Below, one piece after another: positions 27,601-42,600 of a stretch of 64,000 nt of DNA. Each line of letters begins with the position of its first letter. Position 1 is the first letter of the stretch. The notes under the pieces are model-generated. The model worked only from the letters and a program-made list of their open reading frames with translations. It did not search any database and had not been told where the DNA came from. A program made the translations under genes and the position numbers. The DNA comes from Limnoperna fortunei (Eukaryota > Mollusca > Bivalvia > Mytilida > Modiolidae). Location: NCBI GenBank assembly GCA_944474755.1, contig OX104117.1, positions 82,126,926 to 82,190,925 of the forward strand, read 5' to 3'.

Positions 27601-30600
27601 TTTTTTCTGTCTTTAGTTCCTCTGTTTTCTTCCAAGACAGACGATTCTTTCTAGAATCAACTGTTTTAGGATAATATTGGGATTTGGCATCAAAAAGGTG
27701 TGTTGTAGTACTAAGTTCCACCAATCTCTGCAGGTTTTTTATTCCCTTCAGTTTTGGTTCTCAAAACAATGAGAAGATGAGACCTATTCTGGACCTTTTG
27801 GTCCTGAATCAGGTTTATCAGATTATCTTTTCTCCCTGGGTTGTGGACTGTTTCAAAACTGTATTGCTGTATCAGTTTTGCTCAGTTTTTGCAAGACTTT
27901 CAGACTTTGGTGGTTCTTCTGCACACCTAGTTTATTCAGGTTCACTGTTTCTTAAATAGTCATGTACAGTACCACTGTAGTGACTTATTATAAGAATCGA
28001 CGTTTGAACTTTTTCTCCTTTGTAGGGAAAGATCTTTTTTGCAAGAGTATTGGACAGTCCACAGAAGTCCTTCTAAGACTCTAAAATGGATTATCTGTTG
28101 TTCTTGGGTTGAATCCAAACTATTTGTTTATTTATCAACCCTTTTCTTACAGATATATGATTTTACATGTATATTGTTCGTGAAAAATCTTTTTGTACCC
28201 TCCTCTATTAAGAGTTGATTTTCAGCAATTGCTGATGTATTGACTTGGTTTGAGGTCGGGTTCTTTGAAGAAACAGTTTTTTTGCCGCTGTTATAAACTG
28301 TTTCGTGTAATGTTCCAAACAAGGACTACTTATACATGTGTACCTCCTTGGGATTTGGATTATTTTAGTGGCCTTAACTTTTGTTTGTAGAAGTCATTTT
28401 CATTTGCATTTTTTGTTTCTCTGAATCTTGTATGTGAATTACATCATACAAGTCGAGAATTACAATAACAGACTCCTTTTCCTAGCCAAGATTCAACTTG
28501 CAAGAAAAGTCTATGACACTGTCACCTTTCTGACTTTACCTCAGAGGTAAATTGTATGTAGGTGATAAGAGTTTTTTCCAATTAGAATCTAGCTGAAGTA
28601 TTTGTCTAGGTTTTCTAGCTTGAGAAAACCTAGCTTTTACCAGTCTTTATCCCATTTAAGAATGGAATTCGGGTTTATTTCTGCTAAAGGTTTTCTACTT
28701 GGATTTGTTAAAACTTTCATAGTTTTTTAAGTCTGCTTCTCAAACTTTCTCAAGCTTCTAGTTAAGGTTCATTGAGCGTTAACCTCCTCCTGGTATATTG
28801 CTAATCTTCCATATTTGAGGTTTTGTAGGTTGGTTAATGACGGTCAGTTAGAACATTTTAACCACTTCTTACGCTCTATACCCTGTTTTGTGACAACCTT
28901 TTGCTTCGGACCAGTACCAGCAGGTAATGCACTTGGTTCCCAATTTTCAGGGGTATTCAGCATTACGTTAAATTCAGTTTATATCTAAATTTATGATGGT
29001 AACGTATTTATTGTAATAAAAACTCAATTTTTAGAATTAAAATTTGGTTTTGTAAAATAAATACTTACCATCATAAATTAAAGGTCCCTCCCACCTCCCC
29101 TTCATCCCCCTCTGGGAACTGTCTGCTCGGTTCACAGAAAAATGATGGAGATTATGGTTGCACATGTGCCAGGTGGGAATGGGGGTTGTCTCAAAGGGTA
29201 TTTGTTTGTGTTTCCGGTTCACAAGCTGCGAATAGGGCAAATATCTAAATTTATGATGGTAAGTATTTATTTTACAAAACCAAATTTTAATTCTAAAAAT
29301 TGAGTATTTTTACATCATATTCAACTGCTGGACATGTGTGGACAAAATATTTCTCTTGAATAGTTGTTTCTAAACTGTTTATTGGTTTAAAATGACAACA
29401 TCATAAACAAAAATAATTACACCATAAACAAAACAATATCTATTTATTGCCTTTTGATTGAGCACATTTCCCATACGCGAGGGAGAAGAGTCCAATCAGC
29501 AAATAAAAAATTGAAAACAAAAATGTTTATTGCCTATTGTTTGACAGTTTACATTTTATTACTTTGAGCTGCGTATTAAAAATCTAGGCAAAAAAGACAT
29601 GGAAAAACAAGCAACATATTAATTAGTGATAACCATACAATTGGGGTTGGGGTAATTTTATTTGATTTCCAAATTTGCTTCTTTAATAAATTTCAGAAAC
29701 AGAATTTTACATTACTCTTGGATTATCAGATTTTTCCAACCTTGATAGTTAAATGATGGAAATTTACTATGGAAGTTGGAGAAATCAGATTAGACTCGGA
29801 CATAAAATTCCGTAATTTCAATAACAGGATTAAACAAATCTGATAATCCACTTGAACCTATGTAAGACCCTATATTTCTACAATGGAAATAATGTGAAAC
29901 ATACCTGAATTCCATTTTCCTGTGACTCGCTACTCTCCATGACCTGGCAGTCATTGTCAAAGTACAGAAAAAAGTAAAAGGCAGCAGCAGTACAAATAGC
30001 AACTAACACAGCTTCCATAATCTTGCTGTAAACTTTGGTTATATATCTAAAAATATAATGCATTTATTATAGCTCATATTAATCACCCTTTTGAAAAGTG
30101 GAGGGTACATGTATATAGTAATTGAGGTGTACATCTGTCTGTCTTTCTGTTCATTACACTTATGGGTCCCCATCTCTTTAAGTTGGAATATCTATTATTC
30201 AGCTCATTAGTCTATTATCATTAAGTCTTGCATGTTTCTACTTTAAACAGAACACAACGTCACACCCTAACTCTCAATTCTTAATACTTATACTTGTCAG
30301 TAATGGATAAAGTCAATCATGATAGATCATTACAAAGTCAGCTGTGAATGTCATGGATAACACCTCCACTAAGCCCATTAATTACTACACTCTGACATGT
30401 ATGATAGAAATACATGTTAACAGGGACATTTTTCATGGGGATAATTTGACTTATTGTGTGATCGCCAATTGTGCACAAAAACTAACCCTTATGGACAGTT
30501 TTTAAACTAAAACTATCAGTTCATCTGTATACAGCACTGATATTAACCCCCTTTCCCCTTTTGACCAATTAATAATTATCCACATTTACAAAATAAAAGA

Positions 30601-33600
30601 ATTGTCTGTTTTAAAGTATCCTGTATATACAAATACAGATACACGATTCAGGCCAGAGAGCACTACATGTAGATCATGGTTAAACAAATTGCATTCAAGC
30701 TATATTAACACTAATTACATGTGCGAGTTATGAACACGACCTAACTGAACACTGTTCATTGTAACACTAATTACATGTGAGAGTTATGAACACGACCTAA
30801 CTGAACACTGTTCATTGTAACACTAATTACATGTGAGAGTTATGAACACGACCTAACTGAACACTGTTCATTGTAACACTAATTACATGTGAGAGTTATG
30901 AACACGACCCAACTGAACACTGTTCATTGTAACACTAATTACATGTGAGAGTTATGAACACGACCTAACTGAACACTGTTCATTGTAACACTAATTACAT
31001 GTGAGAGTTATGAACACGACCTAACTGAACACTGTTCATTGTAACACTAATTACATGTGCGAGTTATGAACACGACCTAACTGAACACTGTTCATTATAA
31101 CACTAATTACATGTGAGAGTTATGAACACGACCTAACTGAACACTGTTCATTGTAAAGGATGTAATGTGATGCACATGCACTGTAGAGGTCATCAAGGTC
31201 ACTCTGAGGACAACTTGTTTAACAAGGTATTGGCTGACTTATAGCAGAATATTCACACACAAAATAATCAGAACAATACACCCCTAAATACATGTAATAA
31301 AATAAAGTCTGTACTTACTTCCTTCTAAATATTGTCAGCTTATAGTTGATGTGATTAAACAAAGCCCCTGTTAGTCCTCCTACAATCAGTAAGTATTTAT
31401 AAGTTCATGTTCCATTGATTTAATTTGAACATTGTTTAATGCCACTTTCAGCAATTGTTCAGCTACATAATGGACAGTTTTTATTGGGGAATGAAGCCAG
31501 AGTACCAGGAGAAAACCCTACACCTTCTGTATTCATGTTCCTATAAATGATATATAGTTCCTCGAACAATAAAGTAACTGTCCATGATTACCCCCTTTTG
31601 TCAATTTTTTTATACAGTCAAACCTTTCTTAAGCGACCTTTGAAGGGAAATTGTAAAAAAGGTCACATAAGACAGGGGGTCTTTATACACAGGTCATGAT
31701 GTTTGCAGACCAATCAAAAAAGTCATGTTGTCAGCATGTGAAAGAGTTAATTGAAGACCTGTATTGTTTGTTTTATTAAGTAAACAATAAAATATGACAT
31801 TTATTTTATGAAAATTACGCAAGTACAAAATATACAACAATAATGAGCGTTTTGATTTCCGATTGAATTAACGCAGGTCAACTTTATTCCCCCATTTAGT
31901 TGTTGTATTTTTTCTTTGTACCAGTTTTACTGGTTTCCTTGTGTTTTAACAATAAGCTCTACGTAGAAAGTGCAAGTCGGTTTAGAACCAGTGTACACCA
32001 GTTTCGTATTGATTATTTCCCTTTGTAAAACAAAATGGCTTGATTAAACAATAAACACGCGGTTATGAGACACATCATCATTTCCCCCAGAATGGCAACA
32101 AAATCGAATGTCGACATTGACAACTATTAAAATTTTACAATGCAATCTGAACTTCGCTTCTAAGATAATAAAACAGTTTTTGATCGCTTCATACTTTAGT
32201 TTTGTGTTTCGAAGAACCTTGATAATTGACAACAATGCCAATGGTCTACGAATCTTCTTTTTGTCAGACAGGGTTTATTTATTGCTCAATGATTTTAACA
32301 GTCCCTAGAGTCGTTTTAGACAGGTTTTCTTTGTCGAAACGAACGGAAAACACGGTCGTTAGTCGCGTAAGACAGGGAGTAATTATATAAAGGTAAAATG
32401 AATGGGGAAATGCTCAAGAGGAATAAATACAGTCGCATAACACAGGAAGTCGTTATATGGAGGGGGTCGCTAAGACTGGTTTGACTGTAGTCTATAGCTC
32501 CAAGAACAATACAGTAGTTGTCCATAATTACCTCCCCTTTAAAGTTTATGTAAACTCCAGACCAGTGCAATTCTTTCTTAATAATCCCTGTAATCTTTAA
32601 AGATGTAAATTAATTTAATAAGTTTACACTATAAGCAAACAAATCCAGTTTTATATATTTAAACGAGGCATGCTAATAAACAGCCAATTATATTTAGTTT
32701 TTAAAAGCTCACTTTTTGAATATGTCTGTGAGCAGTAGGAACAAGTTTTTAAGCATGTATCTGACTATATCAAAGGGTCAGAAAGGTTCCCCATTGTTTG
32801 ATTCAGTACTCTATTCCATTATTTCTTATTTTTTCTTCAATATTGGGCATCAAAAGTTTTTTGTCATCTCTGATTCTACATATCTAACAAACATTATATA
32901 ATTTGCACTTTATAACAATGCACACCATCAATATTTTTGTAACATATGGTATACAGGAGACGAGTTAACATATTGTATACAGGATATTTTTGTAACATAT
33001 TGTATACAGGAGAAGAGTTAACATATTGTATACAGGAGACGAGTTAACATATGGTATACAGGATATTTTTGTAACATATTGTATACAGGAGAAGAGTTAA
33101 CATATTGTATACAGGAGACGAGTTAACATATTGTATACAGGATATTTTTGTAACATATTGCATACAGGAGACAAGTTAACATATTGTATACAGGAGACGA
33201 GATAAAAAATTTGGAGCTGCATAGTTCATCACTTTTAGACATGTTTCATATGTTCTGGCACACATCGATAATGTGTGGTTTCAGAGAACAGGAAATAGTG
33301 TATTGAATTATCAGCTTGTTTGGGCATGAAAAAAATTCATCTTTCTTTACATTCCTAGCACATTAATGGGAAATAAAAACTCCCAAGTACTCAAAAAAAA
33401 AAAAAAACAAGCACTGATACATCTGCAATATGTTGGAAGCTATCTTGTATCACATCACTGTTCTGGCTGCACTATCTCCGAAATCAGCACAGGAAAAACA
33501 TACCCTGAACACTGTTCCATTTTACTCCATTCATGTCTGGAACGTCAGGTGTGCAGAAAGCCCATTTGTGCAGCCCACTATATTAACTTGTGTCTTAACC

Positions 33601-36600
33601 TATTTGGATATTTAAGCAAATAAAATGTTTAAACAAACAGCCAGTACCATAATTACAGAACTACTGAATGCTGGTTATTGGAAGAAAGCTTAAATACCCT
33701 AATGGAACTGTAAATTATCTGCAAGTCACTGATCAATCTGAATTCATTTCTTTTAAAAAGTCTGCTATAAACTCAAAACAATTAACGAATAGCTGGGATC
33801 TAAAGAGGAAAGTGTGACCATCTTTAGACCACTCAAAACACTACTGAAATTTAAACTTACCAAATACACCCATGAGCACAAAGATTGGTATTTCTGCACC
33901 CCCATATGTAGTGGCCTGAAATCAAACAAAAAATAAAATTGATATATATTTAAAGAAATAAAAGTATGAAACATTTTAAAAATTAAAGTTTGTTTTTGCA
34001 TACAAAAACGATGCCTCATCCCGTCCCCCAGATTTGACCCAGAGGATAAAATATTTCCTTGTAATATGCACAACTAAATATGGTGTACACTTTCTATACA
34101 CCAAGTTTCATCAAATTTGATGCAGTAGTTTCAGAGGAGTTGAGCATAAACCATCATTTATAAGAAATTGTTGGAAAATTCAAAGGGCCATTACTCCCAC
34201 AAAATTTTGAGGATCAGAATTTCCAGGTATATGCACAACTACATATGGTGTACTTGTTACTTACCAAGTTTCATAAAATTTGGTTGAGTAGTTTCAGAGG
34301 AGTTGAGCAGAATAACTTTGTGACCAACAAACTGACAGACGGAGGGAATGACAGGACAAAAACAATATGTCTCCCCACCAAGAAGGGGGAGGCATAACTA
34401 ACAATAATAAGCTCAGAGTTGTTTAAACAAAATTCAATTAAATTCATGTGTTTTAAGGCACATCTTGTAGGTCCTCATAATCAGTTCAATTCTACCCTTG
34501 TTCTATTCTAATTTACATCAACCTCCTCCCCAGTGAAAATATGCAGATTTTTCCTGAATTCACTATAATTACAAGTTATGGAAAGGCAAAAACAGATGAG
34601 AAAACAACACATGTTATAAAATTCCAATGCAGGTAAAAATATATAAAGGTTAATTATGAGCACATTAGGGACACCATGTAGTAACAGCAGAAAAAAATAT
34701 TCTAACATAATTTATCATTAGATAGCTGGTTCTTGTTTTAAATATTATCAAAATTTTGCTGACTAAGTGTATATTGAAGTGCAAGTAACTGCTGAAAAAA
34801 ACCAGCATAATTGTATTGAGGAAATTAACCATAAATGTGCTATGAACTGTACATAAAAGAGTTTTGACACAGGCAGGAATATGATCATACTGTTTTTACT
34901 GGTAATAAGCAATATATGTACATCCATACATTACACATTTGACTGAATAATAACATTTATATTAAACTAAACATTTCAAGAATGTTACTTTTCTTTACAG
35001 TCACAAATAAATGTTAACAAAAGTTTTTGAGCTTTTTACTGAGATGAAGATACAATGAACTTAAATGCAGACAGATGTCACCAGTCAAAGGGTACTGATA
35101 TACCTTATCCCAATATCTTCATATTTACAACATTCTACAATAAAATGATACTCATATGGTAATGTTTCCATTTTTCTATATTCACTGGTCACATGGTCAG
35201 TAGTTTGATAACATATTAACAATATAATATCGATATTAACAGTGTGGTAATAATTCGAGTAATGACAGCAATGTATTATATCTATGTAATATAGTTACTA
35301 TAAGTAAAACTTACCTCGAATTTACCAAAGTTAAACAAAGCAGGTGTTGAAAGGTCAAGTGGATGACCTTTAATAAAACTCTGTACCACATTGAGGGTAA
35401 ATGTTGACAACATAGAGGCAAAAAACTGAAACGAAAATAAAAACCCAAACATGATTTCCCATCAAATAAGTTACAGAATTTTCTGACAAGCACTTGCATA
35501 CTGTTGCATCTTTTTATTCTTCTGGTGTTTCGTTTCTTACAGTTTAATTACACTATCGGCAATATTTAGCTTGACTCCCTGTTCTAACGGAAGAGAAAGC
35601 CATAGTACCTTATGCATGTCAAATATTGCTGGAGTTGGACTTGATGTTACAAACTCCATTGTTAAAATATCTAGTTACTGCGTCGACTCAGACAACAAAG
35701 ACCCTTGTGTGTTTTGGAAAGCATTTTTAAAAAATGATTTTTTATTGTGAATAAGCATAATTAAGTGACTTGGTTATAAAACCAGAATATGTGTATTTGT
35801 TTACCAAAGCAAGGTATAACACTTTCATCTGTTACTTTGTGAAACATTCTCAATAGAAAAGCATTTTTACTCTCATAACTATCATAAACCACACAGTGCA
35901 TGATTTAATTTAAAGGAAAACAATCTTTCGGATACAGAAAATGAGAAATTCTCCAATGACAACACAATCAGCAGATGATAGTTATATTAAAGCCTAATGA
36001 GAATATTAGTGTTTGTTTGAATGGGGTTTAATTTAAATTTCTCCAGTTTTCACTTAGTACAGTTTTTATATTTTATGAGGAGAGGAAGCTGGAGTACATC
36101 TGAAAGTCCCTGACTTTCAGCAATGAAACTGGCAATCCTAGTCAATTAAGGTTGCAGATGAGCGAAAGGCTCAAACCCGCCACCTCATTGTTGACAAGCA
36201 GGGGTATAATAGCAGATGACTACCATAACCCCTTGGCCACTGAAGGATGTTTGTATAATTTGTCTGAAGACAGCCTAGGCAAAGAAGTTGTAATAAAAAT
36301 TGGCAATTTAATTACAGATTTGTATTTAGTTTTAACCATCTCATTATAGTTTTCTCATTATAGTTTTCAAACTATAAGACTTACAATTCTCCAGGTTAAA
36401 GCTTGGTTCCAAAAACTAGCTCCTTCCTCTAAACTAAAGAGAACACCGCCTACTGGAGCCCCAAAGGCAGCAGCAACACCAGCAGCAGCACCACCTGAGA
36501 CAAAATCTCTTTTTTCTGTATCAGATCTAAACATCTCAAATATCTGGAAAAAATATATCACTACTTTTTTTTTACAAATCAGCCAACAAATTAAGAATAC

Positions 36601-39600
36601 ATAATTTAACCTGTTGTATAACAATAACCAGGTTTAGCCGATATTTGGTGTGGTAAGACAAATGGAGGTAATCCATAGGTTGTATAAGGTCAAAATGAAT
36701 TCCCAACATGTACCAAAGTGCTACAAAAAAAGGCCTGTGGAACAATTGCCATTTTTTGTATAAAGGGCCAAAACACTGAAGTGGCATAAGCAATTTGGCT
36801 GGTTATCAATCTTATTTAAGATTTAATGCCCATAAACAGTTTCAATAAGATCGAACAACAACTCTTTGAGTTAAAGAGTGGAAAAGAAAAATGTTACCAA
36901 TTTTTTTTTATAAATAAAGAGCAGAAACTCTAAAGTGGCTCAAGTGATTTGGCTGGTTATCAAACTTGGACGAGATATTATGCTCATAAATATTTTCCCC
37001 ATGTTTCATGAAGATCGGACAACAACTGTTTGAGTTAGAGAGCGGATGAGGCGAATTTGCCATTTTTTGTATAAATAAAGGGCCATTACTATGAAGATCG
37101 GACAACAACTGATCGAGTTAGACGTGGATATTACTGTGGATGCCACCCATTATATACATCTTCAACAGGCGTATAAAAATGAACACAGCTTATAAAAATA
37201 AGTGTCAAAATTTTATTCTGCTTGACCTAATTTTCTAAAATAAGTCTATAATTGTTCATTTTGAGATTTGTTGTAAAACACTACATCAAAATATATATAC
37301 ACAGTAGTTCAAATCAATCATGTACAGTAAAGGTTAAGACTTTTGTCTCAGCATCCAATCCACATCACAACAAAAATCTTAAAACCAAACATACCTTAAA
37401 ATCAAACAAGAAGGAACTAGACTTCCCTTGTGATATACCAGCAGCTATTACTGCACCAGAGTGTATCATTGGTCCTTCCTGTAAATAAAATCAAACAAGA
37501 AGGAACTAGACTTCCCTTGTGATATACCAGCAGCTATTACTGCACCAGAGTGTATCATTTTTTTTCACAACTCATGTGAAATCACAGACTTGTTTGATTT
37601 TTTGTTTAAGCTCACACAGCACATTTAGAATTCTCAAGATTTTATTGGCTAAAACACAAAGAAAAAAACTCAAACTCATGTAAGATATCTTCAGATATCA
37701 GTGTCTGAAACAGACCATACCATTGATTGAAAAACTGATAATTTTTGTTGATGAACAGATTGTTAAAGCAATTCTAAATTTTTCAGCAACAATGTGGTAA
37801 AAAAAACCAAAAACAAAACAATAAAAAGTTATTCCTATGTAATATTAAACAAGAAAATGTGTTTATGCAACACTGATGTCCTGCTTGGCACATATTGGTT
37901 AAGACCCATCTTTTTCTTAAGTTCACTCAAGCCTGAAGAATTTGTCACAGCCCTATAGAATTTTGCAAGTGAAAAGATATCATCAAGTTGTACATCTTTT
38001 TGTTTCATGAATTTGTGAAGTTACCTAAAAGTTATAAAAAAAGCTTCAAGATAGGGTAAACCTGAGGTGGGACAGATGGACAGGTGTACGGGAAAAAACT
38101 GCTTGGATAGACGAATGGACGGACACTGATCACTCTAGGGTGACCGCCACTAAGTGGCTGGGCCTATTAGCAATACAAATATGTTATACAAACAATTTTG
38201 GGAGAGAGCATTTCAAACTTCAGATGAAGGCATCATGTTCTCTTTTATGTTAAGTGACTCCTGGTAACTGTGGCTTTTATTATGGTGTACATTCATACTA
38301 ATTTGTGTAGGGCTATTCTATTACAAAGAATATTGGAGGGTGGCTGATGTTCAGTAACACACTACAAGCAAGATGCATACTTTACATATGTTCTTATAAC
38401 TATTGATGACCAATAACATAGGTCCCAAAAATTAATCTCTATCTTTACTTAATGTCCAGCGAGTAATATTTCAGCTATATTCAGGACAACAACAAGTTAA
38501 TAAACAATACATCAACAGGGAAAAGGATGGACCAATGGGAATAAAATTATGACTGCCACTGGAAGAGTATGAAGCACTGGAAGTGATGGATTTTCGAAAT
38601 CTACAAAAGGAGTCTTTATTGTGCAAGGAGCAATGTACTCATGGTCTGTGACCAGCCTTTCCATATGACATTGTATAACCAGACAGCCCCCAAATGAGAG
38701 GACCTCCTCTATTTTCCACCTGGGGACCCGATGGGCAGCTCTGTGGGTCGAGCACTTGGAACCCTCCCAATATGATCCCACACTGTGTAATGTAAGAGCT
38801 TTTCTACTAAACGATAGATTGTGTAACAGAACAGCCTTTTAGCCCCACCATAAACTGTTTAAGGGAACTTCCTTCTACAACTAAAGAGTGTAATGAACAG
38901 CATTTCGAACCCACCATAAACTATTTAATGGAACAACCCAAACATAGACTGAAATGGAACAGCCCTTCTATCTCACCACCAAATGGTAAATGGAACAGCC
39001 CTTACATGTGTTTAATTGTGAATATTTAAATTGTACGAGAATGCTGATTTTTGATTGGCTGGGACATATTTTCGTCATATATTACTCTGCAGAAATGTAC
39101 ATTTTGTGTGTTTATCTTTTTTTTTAAAATGTCAAATAACACAAATAAAATGGTTGAGTTTCTTTTAATGTTTTAATTTATTTGTAAGTTTTAATAACAA
39201 ACAATATTTTCTCCATCTAGGGATAACACAATTTTTTTTGTGCATATTTAATATAATCCATTTTGCAGATTATACAACATTTTTGTTGTTAATCTTTCAT
39301 TATAGTAAGGGTTAAATGCATTGTCATAATAATAATACAATATACAAACCTTTCCTACGATAAGACCACCTGACACAGACAATGCAACTCCTATAACTTT
39401 ACACACTAATGTCTTCAAGCGAACAACATGTGGAATCTTTATACCATTGAGAAAACATTTGATCTGTGGAATCCCACTACCTGCGGCCACTGGCTATAAA
39501 ACAAGTCAAATATTTGAAAATCGAGCAATAAGCATTTTTCAAAACATAGTATACACGGATTGAAACTGGTTTTTTACTTCTAATTAAAAAATAATTTGTA

Positions 39601-42600
39601 CAAACACCTGCAAATACCCACCAACCATATTAAATAGGTTTCATAAAGTAACATGGATTAATTGAATAAATTTCAACACCATATTCCCCCAAATTCTTTA
39701 TCTATACCAAAGAGACCAGTTTATTGGTATGGGTACCAGATCTAGCCAATCACTAATTGACAAGGATTGTCACTTTTCCTACCGCAGGTCAGGGGTTTTC
39801 TCCAGGTACTCCGACTTCCTCCCCCAATAAAAACTGGACGCCATGATATAGCTGAAAAATTGCTGAAAGTGGCGTTAAACACCATCAAACTACCAAACAA
39901 TCTAGCCAATCACTGTAACATAAACTTAACTAATCTATATGTTATATTATTTTTAAGGGGAAAGGAATCACAACAGAGATATATACATGTGTATGTAACA
40001 AAAAAAGCAACATGAAAGCCGTCAACCTTTGATTGTATTTCATCGTCATGGTAGCCTGCAACATGGTCAGTATCTTCAAATTTTGTTTATCATAGATTAC
40101 AAAATAAATTTAGCAGCTAGAAAAGTTTACTACGTTTATAAATACGATTGTCCAAACAAATTCTTTTAATTAATGTCCACAGTAATTGTGTTAACTACCA
40201 GTTCTTGATTTTCTGTACCAATAAAGTACATGTCTAGACACTAATTACAACCAAAAGTTTGTCAAAATTTTGATTTATTTAAGTTATTTTAAATGAATTG
40301 CAGAAAATACTTACGGAAATTAAGGCAGTCATTGACGATCCTATAAATATCAGAACAGCATTACTGAAGATCCATATTAACAAAGGTCTTTCTAAACAAA
40401 AATAGTCTACACAATTAACAATATCTGTGTACAAATTAAGGAGATTAATTCCTTCCAAAAAGCTTCATAGATGTAAGTGTCAGTATTTAAGATGGCATCG
40501 TATGACACCATGCGACACTAAAATACGGTAATTATGATTAATTTTCACTGCATGGAGTAAATTACTAGTACACTGACCAGAGATATTAGGGTTTTTTGTT
40601 TGTTTGAATGTTGTTTAACCCCACTTTCAGCAATTTTTCAGCTATAGTTCCAGGAGAAAACCCTTGACCTTCGGTAGGAAAACTGGCAGTCCTTATCAAT
40701 TAAGATCACAGTGGAGTGCACCCTGCACTCGGTGATCAATAGTAGATGATCTACCTAAACCACTCGACCAGCGAGCCCCCACAAGATATTTGAAGTCTCA
40801 CAGGGTTTAAAACCGAGAAAATACCATTAAGTATATGTGTGTCAAACTATTCTGGATGAATCGTATTTCAAGTAATGGAAGCCATCTTTGTAGGAAGGCA
40901 GGGCTTTTAGATTTGGGTATGGGAACTCCAAGGATTACTACATTTGGCCTGTAATGTCAGAGGAGCAGTCTACAGACATAAAAGGACCAAAAGTGTTTGT
41001 AAAATCTCACCCTGATTGATTCTTTGAATTATATGAGTTAACAACTGCTTAAACAATTTTAGAGCAGTAATAAAAATGAACAAGATAAGGATACATTGTT
41101 TTATGTACTGGAATTTTATTTCTGTTAACTGTACAACAGCAACATCAATAAGAACAGCTACCAGACCTGTCAACACACCAATCATACCCATGATCAGCCA
41201 TCGTAAGAGTTCTGTTTTAATGTAGTCCTGTAAAACATACAAAACACATCAAAGATGGCAAGGAAATTCTCCATATTTAAACCGTTTTTGTATACATTTG
41301 CTAAATATTGAAAATGAATAACTTTCCCCAAGTTAAAATAATTTTTATATGCATTTGTCAAAAGATGAGAATGAATTGTCCATGCAAAACTAGATTAAAA
41401 AATACCCTATGTTAAAATACCCTATGTTAAAATCATTCTGTTTGCATTTGCTAAATGTCGACAAGAATTCACTCTCCATTATTCACTAGATTTTGGAGGC
41501 ATTTGTTAACAGATAAAGACATATTTTCCATGTTAAACTAGAGCTTGTACGCATTAGTTAAAAATAGCTTATTTAAGATTTTTGCAAAAAATTTTCCATG
41601 TTAAACTTTATTACTGAATGTATTTATTGATAACAATATAGAGCATGATATAACTGGTCTGAATTAAGCTTCTTATAACTGGTCTGAATGAAGCATCTTT
41701 TACTCTATATCATACCTTATTTGTGTTTTCTTTCACTATGTCCTGGTAAAGGTCATTTTCTATGAGGTCGTAATCAAGACTCTAAAAATAGAACAATTTT
41801 AAGTTGTCTTTAAGCCTTTTTATTGGCACCATTGAGGTTCCAGATAAATGTAATTCTCCTATAATTACATGGCTATCAACGCTGATGTTGAGAATTCATA
41901 CCTCACGGGACAAAAACTGGACATTATTATATAACTGAAAAATTGCCAATATAAAAGCAAACAAACATATATAATAAATACATTGCTACTATAAATAGTG
42001 GTGATTTACAAAACAAGTGTGGACACAGAAAAACGTCTCGCCTGCATTCCGCATCAGTAACGAAAATAAATTTCGTCATAAGCATTACGTAAATAGCATT
42101 AAATATCAGCAGCAGCCTGTATACAAAATATTGTCACCATACCATGCATAGTTACAGGGGAACAGCCGTAACCCAAAAACTTAAACGCAGTTGCTGGACC
42201 GTGAAATTGAGGTCAAGGTCAGGTGACACCTACCAGACAGTAATGTACTAGTCATCAGCAACCTATACACCAAATATTGTTATCCTACCATGCGTAGTTA
42301 CAGAGGAACTGTCGTAACCCAAAAACTTTAACGTAGTCACTGGACCGTGAAATTGAGGTCAAGGTCAAGTGACACCTACCAGACAGTCATGTACTAGTCA
42401 TCAGCAACCTATACACCAAATATTGTTATCCTACCATGCGTAGTTACAGAGGAACTGTCGTAACCCAAAAACTTTAACGTAGTCGCTGGACCGTGAAATT
42501 GAGGTCAAGGTCAAGTGACACCTACCAGACAGTCATGTACTAGTCATCAGCAACCTATACACCAAATATTGTCATCCTACCATGCATAGTTACAGAGGAA

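Larger units (their letters stand above)
24199..29013. mobile_element. 4.8-kb element bounded by inverted termini, decayed
   Basis: The left end (ACAATAAATATGTTACCATC, then ATAAATTTAGATAT) is the inverse of the right end (ATATCTAAATTTATGATGGT, then AACGTATTTATTGT) with one mismatch in 34 bases. Inside are a long 174-192-bp tandem array and a short open frame with [12 protein letters not shown], like the RT motif of DIRS-type retroelements, which also have inverted ends. No intact gene remains. A related 0.3-kb element abuts its right end. It lies in CLCN7 intron 12-13. Confidence 0.6.

Noticed and set aside
37486..37559. Mutually exclusive alternative exon 7
   Set aside because: The copy lacks both splice sites and the EGP codons, so it cannot be spliced as an exon.
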